Shown here piece by piece: positions 25,303-33,877 of a stretch of DNA of 34,753 nucleotides. A program made the position numbers and the translations under genes. The first letter of the stretch is position 1; each line of letters begins with the position of its first letter. Origin of the DNA: Clostridiaceae bacterium (GTDB lineage: Bacteria; Bacillota; Clostridia; CAYPLH01; DUMO01); NCBI GenBank assembly GCA_012839865.1, contig DUMO01000047.1, positions 1 through 34,753 of the forward strand. The letters are read 5' to 3'. Below the pieces are notes generated by a model that was not told where the DNA came from, ran no database searches, and saw only the letters and a program-made list of their open reading frames with translations.

Positions 25303-25603
25303 AGTACCCCCGGTTTTCATTTGCATTCATCTATATTTATATATACGAGTTTGCTGTCAGGCTTGCCACAGTTGACAGCTTATTTATTTGTCTATATTTA
25401 TCTACACTTATATAGTATTACCCGAATATGCTGCCCGTAACCTAACATATATTTGCAAATATTCTTTCCTTTTGACGCTTTGTACCTTCCGGAAAGCACC
25501 GTTTCCACCCATGCAGGAAATTGAGCCAACCCTCTTTCCGCTCTCCCCCGTGGGGGTGGGGCATGAACACTGCAAGGCCAAAGCAATGCAATCATTTTAA
25601 TCC
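25303..25603. other. Leader region upstream of alr
   Basis: This 301-bp gap has no gene. GCTGTCA (25353-25359) and TGACAGC (25373-25379) form a perfect 7-bp inverted repeat close to the alr start. A C/G-rich self-complementary run CCCCCGTGGGGG lies at 25545-25556. AT-rich stretches at 25330-25350 and 25400-25420 could hold promoter elements, but no good pair with correct spacing was found. Confidence 0.5.
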
Positions 25604-27175
25604 TTATTTCGGGCAACGAACAATCTCAAGCATTGCATTGGGGATATGTTCCACAATATCTCCGGCGATTAATCCATGCTGCCCTTTTATTTTAGCACCT
25701 ATATCCCCCGCCAGTCCATGTAGATATACGCCTGCAACAGCTGCATCCCCCACACTCAGTCCCTGTCCGATGAGTGAAGCAATCATGCCTGCGAGCACGT
25801 CCCCGGAGCCTCCTGTGGCCATGCCGGGATTTCCGGAACTGTTGATAAAGATGCTGCCATCCGGCCATGCAACTACCGTTGCAGCACCCTTCAGAACCAG
25901 ATGGACATTCCATTTTGCGGAAAACTCCCGTGCCACATTAATTCTGTCCAACTCAATTTCTTTAATGCTGAGCCCCGTCAAACGGGACATTTCGCCCGGG
26001 TGAGGGGTCAAAACCGCACCAGCTTTTAACTTTTCCAAAACTGAAATATCCATTGAAATTGCATTTAAAGCATCTGCATCCAGCACCAAAGGTTTGGTGC
26101 AGGTGCTTATTATATGACTGACAATTTGAGGTACATCTCCTTTTGTAGACAGTCCCGGACCGGCAGCAACTACATCGGCTTGTCCGAGATACTTGTCAAT
26201 TTCAGCTTCGCTGTCCCTGCCAGGATAACCCTGTTCCTTTTCCCTCAACGGGACAGATACCGCCTCCTGTACATTTGCCCCATATACATGCGCAAGTGAT
26301 TCCGGGACTCCAAGGTAAACAAGACCGGAACCTGTCCGCAGGGCGGCCTTCGCGGCAAGGCATCCTGCTCCTGTCATCCCCTTTGAACCCGTTACTAAAA
26401 ACACTTTCCCGTAATCACCTTTATTTGTGTTGGGTAACCGCTTCGGCAGTTTTCCCGCAACATAGCCTCCGGTAATGAGCCGTGTTTTGATATTAAAACT
26501 CTCAATTACTTTTTTGGGGAAGCCAATATCGGCAACAACCATCTCTCCTGCATGTTGCCTTCCCGGGTAAATTGCCAGGCCAAGCTTTATCATTCCGAAT
26601 GTAACGGTCTTGCGGGCATTTATACATACACCGCCAACTGCCCCTGTTTCGCCGCTGACTCCGGATGGTATGTCAATTGAGACTACAGGTTTCCCTGAAT
26701 TGTTTATTGCCTTTATAATTTCCTTCGCCCAGCCCGCAACCTCGCCCCGAAAGCCTGTCCCGAAGATGCCATCCACTACAAGGGAGGTTGTTTTGAGAGA
26801 TTCGTAAAGCCTCAGGTATCCTTCCTCATTATTTGCCTCCGCAACATGTATGTCCATACCTTCCAGTATTTTCAGGTTTGTTTTTGCATCACCCTTTATT
26901 TCTCCAGCGGAAGCGCAAAGGAAAACCGTTACCTTGCCCCCCATGTTAAAAAGATGCCTGGCTACCGCCAAAGCATCTCCTCCGTTATTTCCTTTGCCTG
27001 CAACTACTAAAAACTGTTTTTCTTCAACCGGTCCAAAATCCTTTTGTATCTCATTGACCACCTTAATAGCTGCATTTTCCATCAGAACAATTCCTGGGAT
27101 TCCGACTTCCTCTATAGTGGTTTTATCAATGGCACTCATCTGCGCCGGTGTAACGATAAGCATCCGATTTTCCAC
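25604..27175 (-). CDS. nnr: Bifunctional NAD(P)HX epimerase/dehydratase
   Basis: This repair enzyme restores NADH and NADPH damaged by hydration. The N-terminal half (to about 215) is the YjeF_N epimerase, with VAGKGNNGGDALAVARHL and DGIFGTGFRG. The C-terminal half (about 225-523) is the ADP/ATP-dependent dehydratase of the ribokinase-like fold, with LVTGSKGMTGAGCLAAKAALR (split around residue 270), LTPHPGEMSRL and NPGMATGGSGDVLAG. The length of 523 residues is typical of the fused bacterial form. The start is GTG at 27175 with GGGAGG four bases upstream, or ATG at 27163 with GGTGG eight bases upstream. It follows the coiled-coil gene by ten bases, so it is part of the same transcript as the polysaccharide genes. 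Confidence 0.94.
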   Translation of the reverse strand: MENRMLIVTPAQMSAIDKTTIEEVGIPGIVLMENAAIKVVNEIQKDFGPVEEKQFLVVAGKGNNGGDALAVARHLFNMGGKVTVFLCASAGEIKGDAKTNLKILEGMDIHVAEANNEEGYLRLYESLKTTSLVVDGIFGTGFRGEVAGWAKEIIKAINNSGKPVVSIDIPSGVSGETGAVGGVCINARKTVTFGMIKLGLAIYPGRQHAGEMVVADIGFPKKVIESFNIKTRLITGGYVAGKLPKRLPNTNKGDYGKVFLVTGSKGMTGAGCLAAKAALRTGSGLVYLGVPESLAHVYGANVQEAVSVPLREKEQGYPGRDSEAEIDKYLGQADVVAAGPGLSTKGDVPQIVSHIISTCTKPLVLDADALNAISMDISVLEKLKAGAVLTPHPGEMSRLTGLSIKEIELDRINVAREFSAKWNVHLVLKGAATVVAWPDGSIFINSSGNPGMATGGSGDVLAGMIASLIGQGLSVGDAAVAGVYLHGLAGDIGAKIKGQHGLIAGDIVEHIPNAMLEIVRCPK

Positions 27176-27185
27176 CTTGCCTCCC

Positions 27186-27815
27186 TTAAATGGCGTTTGG
27201 CAAATATATTTGATCTAGCTTCTCCAGTTCCTCATGACCTAAAAGATCATGAAAATATGAATATACTGACTCTAAATTGTCTGTCAACTGTTCCTTTTCA
27301 CTTATATATCCCTTAAGCTCTTCCCGTGTTTTTTCTATCAAGGCATCAAGCTCATTAATACGGGAACTTTCCCTTTTTATATTCTGATAAACTTCATTTG
27401 CTGTAAGCTCAAGGAGCTTTAGATTAATTTTTTTAATTCTTGCAGGAATTTCATCGAGCTCCTTTTCAATGATTTTTATCCTTTCATTAATCCGTATTAT
27501 CCCGTTTTGATACGACTGCATGTCATCTTTAGCCTTGTCATTATTGTAGTCAAAGGCTGCGGTAGTCAACTCAATAATCCTGTTCATGTACTCTTTCTTG
27601 CTTGCGATTATTTCAGTAAGTTCATTATTAAGACTTCCCTGCTTCTTTAAAAGTTCCTTCAAGGTATTCTCACAGCGGGTCAGCTCGCTGCTTTTTTCAA
27701 TATTCTGAAACAGATCATGCCATCTTTTATCCAGAATGACAATAGATATATCGTTTTTCTTTAAAGTGCTGAGGTCTATATTAGTCTTTCTGAACTTCTT
27801 CATTAAATTGAACAT
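27186..27815 (-). CDS. Coiled-coil protein of unknown function
   Basis: The 209-residue protein is almost entirely charged and helical, with heptad patterning from about residue 40 to 195 and no signal peptide or membrane segment. I do not recognise a family. Its start (ATG at 27815, AAGG about nine bases upstream) lies inside the last 35 bases of the O-antigen ligase-like gene in another frame, so the two are translationally coupled. An internal ATG at 27803 is also possible. The nnr gene follows after ten bases. A scaffold or chain-length-control partner of the ligase is conceivable but purely speculative. Confidence 0.78.
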   Translation of the reverse strand: MFNLMKKFRKTNIDLSTLKKNDISIVILDKRWHDLFQNIEKSSELTRCENTLKELLKKQGSLNNELTEIIASKKEYMNRIIELTTAAFDYNNDKAKDDMQSYQNGIIRINERIKIIEKELDEIPARIKKINLKLLELTANEVYQNIKRESSRINELDALIEKTREELKGYISEKEQLTDNLESVYSYFHDLLGHEELEKLDQIYLPNAI

Positions 27816-29268
27816 CAGTTGACACCTTCTTTTTATTTATATCCAGCCCGCTTAGTATAATGCCCACCAGTACCCAATAATACAACAAAACTCTGGGGTA
27901 GAACCATACATACTCCGCAAGGCTAAACACGAGTATTCCTGTTAAAGCTGAAATCGCAGCAATCAACAGGTTGCTAATATATATATCGGTGTTTTTCGCA
28001 ATATTCAGCACTGAGTTTTTAAACAACCTGATATTCAGCCACAGGAAGGATATAAGACCTATAATTCCCGTTTCAAGCCATACCTCAAGGTATACATTGT
28101 GGCTGTGGGGCAGCGGAAGACCTATTTTATACTTATACGAATAATGAATAAATGGAGTAACTCCAACTCCTACGCCTGAAAGCCAAAAATCTCTAATTAT
28201 TTTAAGGGCGGTTTCAAAAACGATTTTTCTGGCACCAACGGTAGTATCCCAACCTTTTCTGAAAATGCTCAGCACCCGCTCATAGAGAAATCGAGGCAAG
28301 AATGGAATCACTGCCAAACCTGCCGGAATAACAATAAGAATCAGTTTTCTGTTCTTAAAAAACAAAAATACCACAACAGCAACAGCCAATGATACATAAC
28401 CTGTACGGGACTGGGTCAGCATAAAAGCTATAAATGGCGGTACTGCCATGATTGCATAAAAAATTTTCCCTTTGAGGTTTTTGCTGCAAAAAAACATGCC
28501 CGCAAAAAACGGCAAAGTCAGCATTAATGCTTCTGCGTAACTGTTTGCATTATGCATGGTGGAATAGACTCTCCCCACCGGGTTTTCAAAAACTGAAAGG
28601 TCAACCTGGCTTGGGTCTACCGGTATACCGTTTATATATTGAATAATTCCATAAATCCCGCTAATAGATACTCCAACTAAAAATATAGTTAAAAATGTCC
28701 CCAATTTTTCTTTGGAGTTGATGTTGCTGACAATCAGAACTACAAAAATATAGCAGGGCAGGTGGTATTTTATAAACTCAAGGGTGCTTGCTGCCGCAAA
28801 TGTTGAAGCAACCGCTGCAAGCAACGTAATCAAACCATATATAAGGAACGTTGGATCAATAGCACGTATATTAAATCCTTCATCTTTGAATATGGCAGAT
28901 TTGATTATATGTAAAAACAAAAGGGCAATTGACGCTATAACCGTAAATCCGTTTGACCATTGTAAATGGGGTATGACTGCTGCAATTGCCAGGAATAATG
29001 CCATCAGTATGTAAAGATTGTCCGAAGCAAATTTTATCAATTTGAAAAAAAGACTGCTTTCAAAAATCTCAGGTGTCTTGTCAAAAATATTCCGAATAAT
29101 TTTTCCCGGGAAATTCAAGACAGTATCCAATGCATTTGCTGTATTGCTGTTTTCCCACTGGACGGTCATAACCCCCGGCCTTTTTATAAATTTCCATGCT
29201 CTGTTCTCAAAGACACTGCTTTTTATTTTATCCGATGCCTTTGCAAACCAGTTTGCTTTTTTATCCAC
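27781..29268 (-). CDS. O-antigen ligase/polymerase-like membrane protein (2)
   Basis: This 495-residue polytopic protein carries the Wzy/WaaL signature PLPHSHNVYLEVWLETGIIG (about 379-398) in a late external loop, with TQSRTGYVSLA near 285. Unlike the shorter paralogue at 15911-17362, it has an N-terminal extension of about 85 basic, amphipathic residues followed by two extra hydrophobic segments (about 88-108 and 113-128). The start is GTG at 29268; GAGGG and AAGGAG lie 4 and 11 bases upstream. It overlaps the coiled-coil gene downstream. Whether it polymerises repeat units or ligates glycans to a carrier cannot be told. Confidence 0.88.
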   Translation of the reverse strand: MDKKANWFAKASDKIKSSVFENRAWKFIKRPGVMTVQWENSNTANALDTVLNFPGKIIRNIFDKTPEIFESSLFFKLIKFASDNLYILMALFLAIAAVIPHLQWSNGFTVIASIALLFLHIIKSAIFKDEGFNIRAIDPTFLIYGLITLLAAVASTFAAASTLEFIKYHLPCYIFVVLIVSNINSKEKLGTFLTIFLVGVSISGIYGIIQYINGIPVDPSQVDLSVFENPVGRVYSTMHNANSYAEALMLTLPFFAGMFFCSKNLKGKIFYAIMAVPPFIAFMLTQSRTGYVSLAVAVVVFLFFKNRKLILIVIPAGLAVIPFLPRFLYERVLSIFRKGWDTTVGARKIVFETALKIIRDFWLSGVGVGVTPFIHYSYKYKIGLPLPHSHNVYLEVWLETGIIGLISFLWLNIRLFKNSVLNIAKNTDIYISNLLIAAISALTGILVFSLAEYVWFYPRVLLYYWVLVGIILSGLDINKKKVSTDVQFNEEVQKD

Positions 29269-29377
29269 CAGTCCCTCGACTCCTTTTCCCCTTTACGACA
29301 ATTTTCGATAAGTTTTTTTATCCATTCTTAACCGCAACAGTTATTGCAGATTTCTCTCCATATCTAAGGCTATGATA

Positions 29378-29433
29378 TTGCTCTTTGCTCTTTGGTCTTT
29401 GCTTTCTGCTTTCTGCTTTCCGCTCTCTACTCT
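29378..29433. repeat. Eight tandem 7-bp repeats
   Basis: Eight consecutive heptamers read TTGCTCT, TTGCTCT, TTGGTCT, TTGCTTT, CTGCTTT, CTGCTTT, CCGCTCT and CTACTCT. The array lies in the 230-bp gap between a glycosyltransferase gene and the O-antigen ligase-like gene, about 110 bp upstream of the latter's start. Confidence 0.8.
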
Positions 29434-29498
29434 TTTCTATTTATCCAATGCTTTTTCCTGTTTCATCTTCCATGCTTCTTCAACCTACCGTGTTTCTA

Positions 29499-30611
29499 CT
29501 ATACACTTAGCTCCGTCTCTAAACATGCTTTGTAAACATTATATGTTTCACTTACAGTTTTTTCAAGATTAAATACATTCTTTACTGCATTGAGGGCATT
29601 CTTTTTTAGCTCCTCCCTTAAAGCATCATCTTCCATAACTTTGTTTATTGCTTCCGCCATCCCCTTTGCATCATTATACTCCACGAGTATTCCGCAATTT
29701 GTTTTATCATTTATAATATCAGCATTGCCGCCCATGTCTGTAGCAATCACCGGAACTCCTGCCGCCAGCACTTCTATAATTGCCATGCTAAGAGCTTCAT
29801 GCCAGGAAGAATTTACATACAGATCCGCCCCGGCATAGAGATTTTTAACGTCTTTTCTAAACCCGGCAAATATTATTTCATTTTCGAGTTTCAAATCCTT
29901 TACCTGCTGTTTGCGGTCCTCCAATAAAGGGCCGTCGTTTGCCAATATCAACACAAACTTCCTTTTGGCAATTTTCTTAAGTTCGTTTATGGAGTTTATC
30001 AAAAATTCATGCCCTTTATCATAAGCAAACCTTGAGCCACAAAGAAGAATGAATGTGTCCCGGGATAAATTGAATTCACTTCTAATACTCGACTCTACAG
30101 GAACACCCCAGAAACTCGGGTCAACTCCGTTAAAAATAACTTTAATCTTGCGCCCGTCATTGCCGTTTTTAATCATCATGTCTTTTCCTTTGTTGCACAC
30201 GGCAATTATCCCAGACTGCAGTTTGGTCAATATTCTATTACAAACCCTAAGTACCATATTATTAGGTAAAATAAAATGATTGGTCCATATCACCCTTGCT
30301 TTGGGATTGAAAATACGTGACAATAGAGCAATATAGTTTTCCCTCAAGTATTGTGTATGTATGATATCTATATCAAGCTTTTTGCACAAAGCGCTCAGCT
30401 TCATAATGGCCGGGATGTCAAAGGGATGACGCATCCCAATTCTGTAAGTCTCCACACCCAGATTTTTAAGGTTGTCCACCAAGAGACCTTTTTCATTGTA
30501 TGCAAAATAAGCCTTGATTTTATTTCCGTCAAGTTTCTCCACCAGTGACTGCAAATATCTTTCTGTTCCTGCTTTGCCGGCATGATTGAGAAGATACAGT
30601 ACTTTTATCAA
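29499..30611 (-). CDS. GT4 family glycosyltransferase (4)
   Basis: This 370-residue GT-B enzyme starts (TTG)IKVLYLLNHAGKAGTERYL. It has DIIHTQYLRENYIALL (about 79-94), FNGVDPSFWGVP, LLCGSRFAYDKGHEFL (about 189-204), ILANDGPL, and the donor motif HEALSMAIIEVLAAGVPV (about 272-289) with its two Glu residues spaced E-x7-E. The start is TTG at 30611, with GGAGG seven bases upstream. The frame stays open to 30686, but that extension crosses the ribosome-binding site and has no support. It lies 28 bp after the acetyltransferase gene in the minus-strand polysaccharide operon. The sugar donor is unknown. Confidence 0.91.
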   Translation of the reverse strand: MIKVLYLLNHAGKAGTERYLQSLVEKLDGNKIKAYFAYNEKGLLVDNLKNLGVETYRIGMRHPFDIPAIMKLSALCKKLDIDIIHTQYLRENYIALLSRIFNPKARVIWTNHFILPNNMVLRVCNRILTKLQSGIIAVCNKGKDMMIKNGNDGRKIKVIFNGVDPSFWGVPVESSIRSEFNLSRDTFILLCGSRFAYDKGHEFLINSINELKKIAKRKFVLILANDGPLLEDRKQQVKDLKLENEIIFAGFRKDVKNLYAGADLYVNSSWHEALSMAIIEVLAAGVPVIATDMGGNADIINDKTNCGILVEYNDAKGMAEAINKVMEDDALREELKKNALNAVKNVFNLEKTVSETYNVYKACLETELSV

Positions 30612-30639
30612 ATAAACACCTCCAGTGTGGGTACTTTTT

Positions 30640-31206
30640 TCATTCCTTCGCATTACTCTCCGTTTCGCGCTTCCCCGGAGTCTCATTCCTATACTTTATA
30701 ACTCTGGCAGGGTTTCCCCCTACTACAGCATAAGGCGGAACATCCTTTGTCACTACAGCCCCCGCTCCTACAATTGCACCCTTATGAATTGTTATACCGG
30801 GCAGTATAATCACCCTGGCAGCAATCCAAACATCGTCTTCAATTACCACACCCTCTTTAGGCGCGGTCTGAAGCCTCATTGGTATATCCAGCCTGTCATT
30901 CTTATGATTTTGCGTAAATATCATAACATCAGGCCCCATCATTACATCATTTCCTATTTTAAGAGGCCCTGTCACCCGTGCATTAAGCCCAAGTCCCGAA
31001 TTGTCGCCTATTTCGATATCCATCCCTGACGCAAAAAAAACTCCATGTTCAATATTAATATTCCTTCCCGCCTTGCGGAAAATTCTCCTGCACAAAAATC
31101 CCCTTATTTGTTTTGAACCAAAGCTGTAGGGCAAGTCAGAGCCGGGCAGGTGCCGGGCTATAAAATAATATAGAAAAAGACAGATATAATATATTATTTT
31201 TTTCAT
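30640..31206 (-). CDS. Hexapeptide-repeat acetyltransferase (1)
   Basis: This 188-residue protein has an N-terminal hydrophobic stretch (about 4-17) and a left-handed beta-helix from about 55 to 175, built from hexapeptide repeats ([58 protein letters not shown]). The residue pattern QNHKN with a putative catalytic His matches sugar O-acetyltransferases of the maltose/galactoside acetyltransferase and WcaF type. The start ATG at 31206 has GCGGAGG four bases upstream. Likely it O-acetylates a sugar in the surface polysaccharide made by this operon. It is distinct from, but related to, the acetyltransferase at 33059-33661. Confidence 0.88.
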   Translation of the reverse strand: MKKIIYYICLFLYYFIARHLPGSDLPYSFGSKQIRGFLCRRIFRKAGRNINIEHGVFFASGMDIEIGDNSGLGLNARVTGPLKIGNDVMMGPDVMIFTQNHKNDRLDIPMRLQTAPKEGVVIEDDVWIAARVIILPGITIHKGAIVGAGAVVTKDVPPYAVVGGNPARVIKYRNETPGKRETESNAKE

Positions 31207-31281
31207 AAAACCTCCGCAATTCACCCTACCTTTTCAAGCCACATGGCAAGTAATCGTGATATTATGGAAACAAGCTATAAT

Positions 31282-32940
31282 TCATTCAACTTTACCAAGC
31301 AATACTCCAACCCTCTTGGCAATATTGCCTGCAATATCCCTTGCTTCTTCAGTTTTCAGAATATAAGCCACACCAAAAAATGCTGCTGCGCCGACAAAAG
31401 AAGGAATAATCAGCTTGGCAGCTTTATCAATTATAGTATACCCAATGCTGATTCCATTAAGTAAAATATTAAATACCACAACCACAATCAGCATTATAAT
31501 ACTGGCAAACACATTTTTAAAGAGCGACTGCAATATCTTGCCTGCTCCAAAGGCTCCAATCCTCTTTCTGATCATGTATAAAATTGACACTGCGCCAATC
31601 AAAATAGAAACCGAATATCCCAAAGGTATTGCATAAACACCTAAAAACGGCTGTAAAGACAAAACTGCAGCAACATTGGCAATCATAATTATCAAACCAT
31701 TATATGCCGGCATGCGGGTGTTGTTCATGGAGTAAAATGCACGGTCAACGACCTCTTTAATGCCTATGCCCAAAATGCCTATTGCATACAGCGCAAGCAT
31801 AATAGCGGCAAAATCCACTTCGTTCCGGGTAATCTTTCCCCATCCGACAAGAAAATCAATAAGCCGGCTCCTGACCGCTACAAATCCGAAAGTTGCAGGT
31901 ATAAGAAAAAAAGATAGAGTTCTTATGATTTTATTAAGGCTTGTTTTAAACTGCTCCATGTTGTTTCTTGCAATCATTATGGTCATTCTTGGAAAAACAA
32001 CTGCAGTTATTGAATACACAAAAGCCAAAACTGAATAAAGAATTAGGTTTTGCACAATAGTTGTTATTGTTACGGCATTTTCATAATTTGCCACCATGGT
32101 GACATTGAAAAACATATTGAACTGGTACGCAGAACTGCCAATAACAACTGGCAGCATGAGCTTAACTGCCTTTTTTATATCATCATCTTTAAAATTAAAA
32201 GAGGGCTTGTATCTATACTCAGTTTTAAACACCGGAGGTATAAGCACCAACCCTTGAAGAGACAACCCAATAAATGTTGCAACCAGCAAGCCCCTTACTC
32301 CATACCGGCCACCAAAAAGCAATACATATCCAATTACGGCAAGGCTGCTTGGAACACTTACAAAGGCAGGCATGTTATATCGCTCAAAAGATTGAAGTAT
32401 CCCTTGCAAAATATAATTTAGCGCATAAAAAATCATTACGGGGAACATTATTCTGAGAGCTTCCACAGTAAATTGATAACCATTGTTTTTAAACTCTGTA
32501 AACCTCGGCAGTATAGGGGCTATTAGCCAGCCAAGCACTGTTAAAATTATTGTAAATGCAATAGAAAGGCTTATAACATTATTGGCAAAAGAAAATGCCT
32601 TATTTTTTTCACCTTTGCCAAGGTATCCCGCAAAAATGGGTATAATAACCGTAGCCAATGCAGTACCGAATGTATTGAAAACAATCAATGGAAATTGTAT
32701 TGCATATGAATAAATGTTTATCTCAAGTGTATTACCGAAATATGTAGTGTATACAAGGCTGCTGACAAGGGACATGGACCTTGATATCAGCATCAGTATC
32801 ATTACAAATCCGACTGCTTTTGCAGTGCTTTTCTTTGGCAGTTCAAACTCCCCCAGTTTGTTTAGTTCGTTTTGTTGTAGTTTCGCAATTCTGCCCTTGA
32901 TGGATGCTTTGCTTTGGCAGACTTCGTATCCAGGCTTCAC
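31282..32940 (-). CDS. MurJ/MviN-superfamily glycan flippase (2)
   Basis: The polytopic protein of 519-552 residues has about 14 hydrophobic segments and the family's landmarks: TAKAVGFVMILMLISRSMSL at the first membrane helix, GILQSFERYNMPAF, and KEVVDRAFYSMNNTRMP. The start is uncertain. GTG at 32940 is the first possible start but has no ribosome-binding site. In contrast, GGGGGAG stands six bases before a CTG at 32841, and translation from that CTG gives LPKKSTAKAVGF, a normal family N-terminus. No ATG, GTG or TTG lies between them. It sits among glycosyltransferase and acetyltransferase genes, so a repeat-unit (Wzx-like) flippase is the likelier role than lipid II export. Confidence 0.88.
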   Translation of the reverse strand: MKPGYEVCQSKASIKGRIAKLQQNELNKLGEFELPKKSTAKAVGFVMILMLISRSMSLVSSLVYTTYFGNTLEINIYSYAIQFPLIVFNTFGTALATVIIPIFAGYLGKGEKNKAFSFANNVISLSIAFTIILTVLGWLIAPILPRFTEFKNNGYQFTVEALRIMFPVMIFYALNYILQGILQSFERYNMPAFVSVPSSLAVIGYVLLFGGRYGVRGLLVATFIGLSLQGLVLIPPVFKTEYRYKPSFNFKDDDIKKAVKLMLPVVIGSSAYQFNMFFNVTMVANYENAVTITTIVQNLILYSVLAFVYSITAVVFPRMTIMIARNNMEQFKTSLNKIIRTLSFFLIPATFGFVAVRSRLIDFLVGWGKITRNEVDFAAIMLALYAIGILGIGIKEVVDRAFYSMNNTRMPAYNGLIIMIANVAAVLSLQPFLGVYAIPLGYSVSILIGAVSILYMIRKRIGAFGAGKILQSLFKNVFASIIMLIVVVVFNILLNGISIGYTIIDKAAKLIIPSFVGAAAFFGVAYILKTEEARDIAGNIAKRVGVLLGKVE

Positions 32941-33058
32941 TCTTTTGTTATTTATACTTTGTTATTTTATTTCTTTGCTTTTCCATTTTGACATACTCAT
33001 AAAATTTTTTCGCAGCACATTTCCCCTACGCACTGAATATGTATTTTCCTGCCGCTCC

Positions 33059-33661
33059 TTATGGCGCCCAATATACTCCTTCTTTTATAATTTTCGCTGG
33101 ATTTCCTCCAACCAGTGTACCTGGCGGGACATCCTTTGTTACAACACTCCCTGCAGCTACCACCGCACCTTTGCCAATAGTTACACCTTTTAAAATAATT
33201 GAATTACATCCAATCCAAACATCATCTTCTATGACAACAGGCCTTATCACCTCAGTTTCACTGTTTAGCTTGTGATAATCCCTGTCCATTATACATACAT
33301 CCCACGATATATTGCAGTTTGACCCTATCTTCACACTCTGGCCTGCGTGTATTTCCGTCCTGTCGCCTATATATGTATTATTGCCAATTGAAATCTCTGC
33401 AAATCCTTCCGTTCCCCATGCACTTAGTTTGACATTTCGGTGTAACAGCACCTTGTCTCCAATTTTTATTGCACCGTTCTTTTTCAAAACCCTTACTCCT
33501 CGCTCGGCGCGAAGCCATTTGCCACATTGATTAAAGCGCAATCCGATAAATTTACCTCTGATAAGTTTTATTATTTCTGAAATTATTTCGGATATGCTGC
33601 GTTTTTTAAAAACATTCTGATTAAGCTTATATTGCTCTTTTTGATTTATTTGAGCATTCAA
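33059..33661 (-). CDS. Hexapeptide-repeat acetyltransferase (2)
   Basis: The 200-residue protein has a mostly helical N-terminal region (to about 60), then a left-handed beta-helix with repeats such as [28 protein letters not shown] and [37 protein letters not shown]. The pattern is that of sugar O-acetyltransferases in capsule and exopolysaccharide clusters. The start is TTG at 33661, preceded by GGAGGTGAT, an almost perfect match to the 16S anti-Shine-Dalgarno. The open frame to 33733 is not supported. It is the first gene of the minus-strand polysaccharide operon, with a strong promoter about 75 bp upstream. Confidence 0.88.
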   Translation of the reverse strand: MNAQINQKEQYKLNQNVFKKRSISEIISEIIKLIRGKFIGLRFNQCGKWLRAERGVRVLKKNGAIKIGDKVLLHRNVKLSAWGTEGFAEISIGNNTYIGDRTEIHAGQSVKIGSNCNISWDVCIMDRDYHKLNSETEVIRPVVIEDDVWIGCNSIILKGVTIGKGAVVAAGSVVTKDVPPGTLVGGNPAKIIKEGVYWAP

Positions 33662-33733
33662 GGAATCACCTCCGACGGATGGAGTATAAAATTTAAGCAA
33701 ATGACCACTTCCAAAATTCATATAGATAATCAT

Positions 33734-33762
33734 ATTATAGCATTATAATAATTGTGGTTCAA
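33734..33762 (-). promoter_or_regulatory. Strong sigma-A promoter of the minus-strand polysaccharide operon
   Basis: TTGAAC (-35, 33762-33757) and a perfect TATAAT (-10, 33739-33734) are separated by 17 bp on the minus strand. The first gene starts 73 bp downstream. Confidence 0.8.
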
Positions 33763-33877
33763 TTAAATGAAGGATATGTACATTCAACATGTATTTAAAT
33801 AAGAGTTTTATACTTATTCACATCTCAATGACATTGATATATCTAAACTCGAATCCTGTATGCGTACATTAATTCGT
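33763..33877. other. AT-rich trailer next to the CRISPR array
   Basis: This stretch of 115 bp lies between the polysaccharide-operon promoter and the first, degenerate CRISPR repeat. It has no gene and no leader-like features. Confidence 0.5.

Noticed and set aside
25541-25565. CTCCCCCGTGGGGGTGGGGC, reminiscent of the CRISPR repeat palindrome
   Set aside because: It lacks the flanking TTTCAATCC and GCGAC parts, occurs once, and is explained as a simple C/G-rich self-complementary run.
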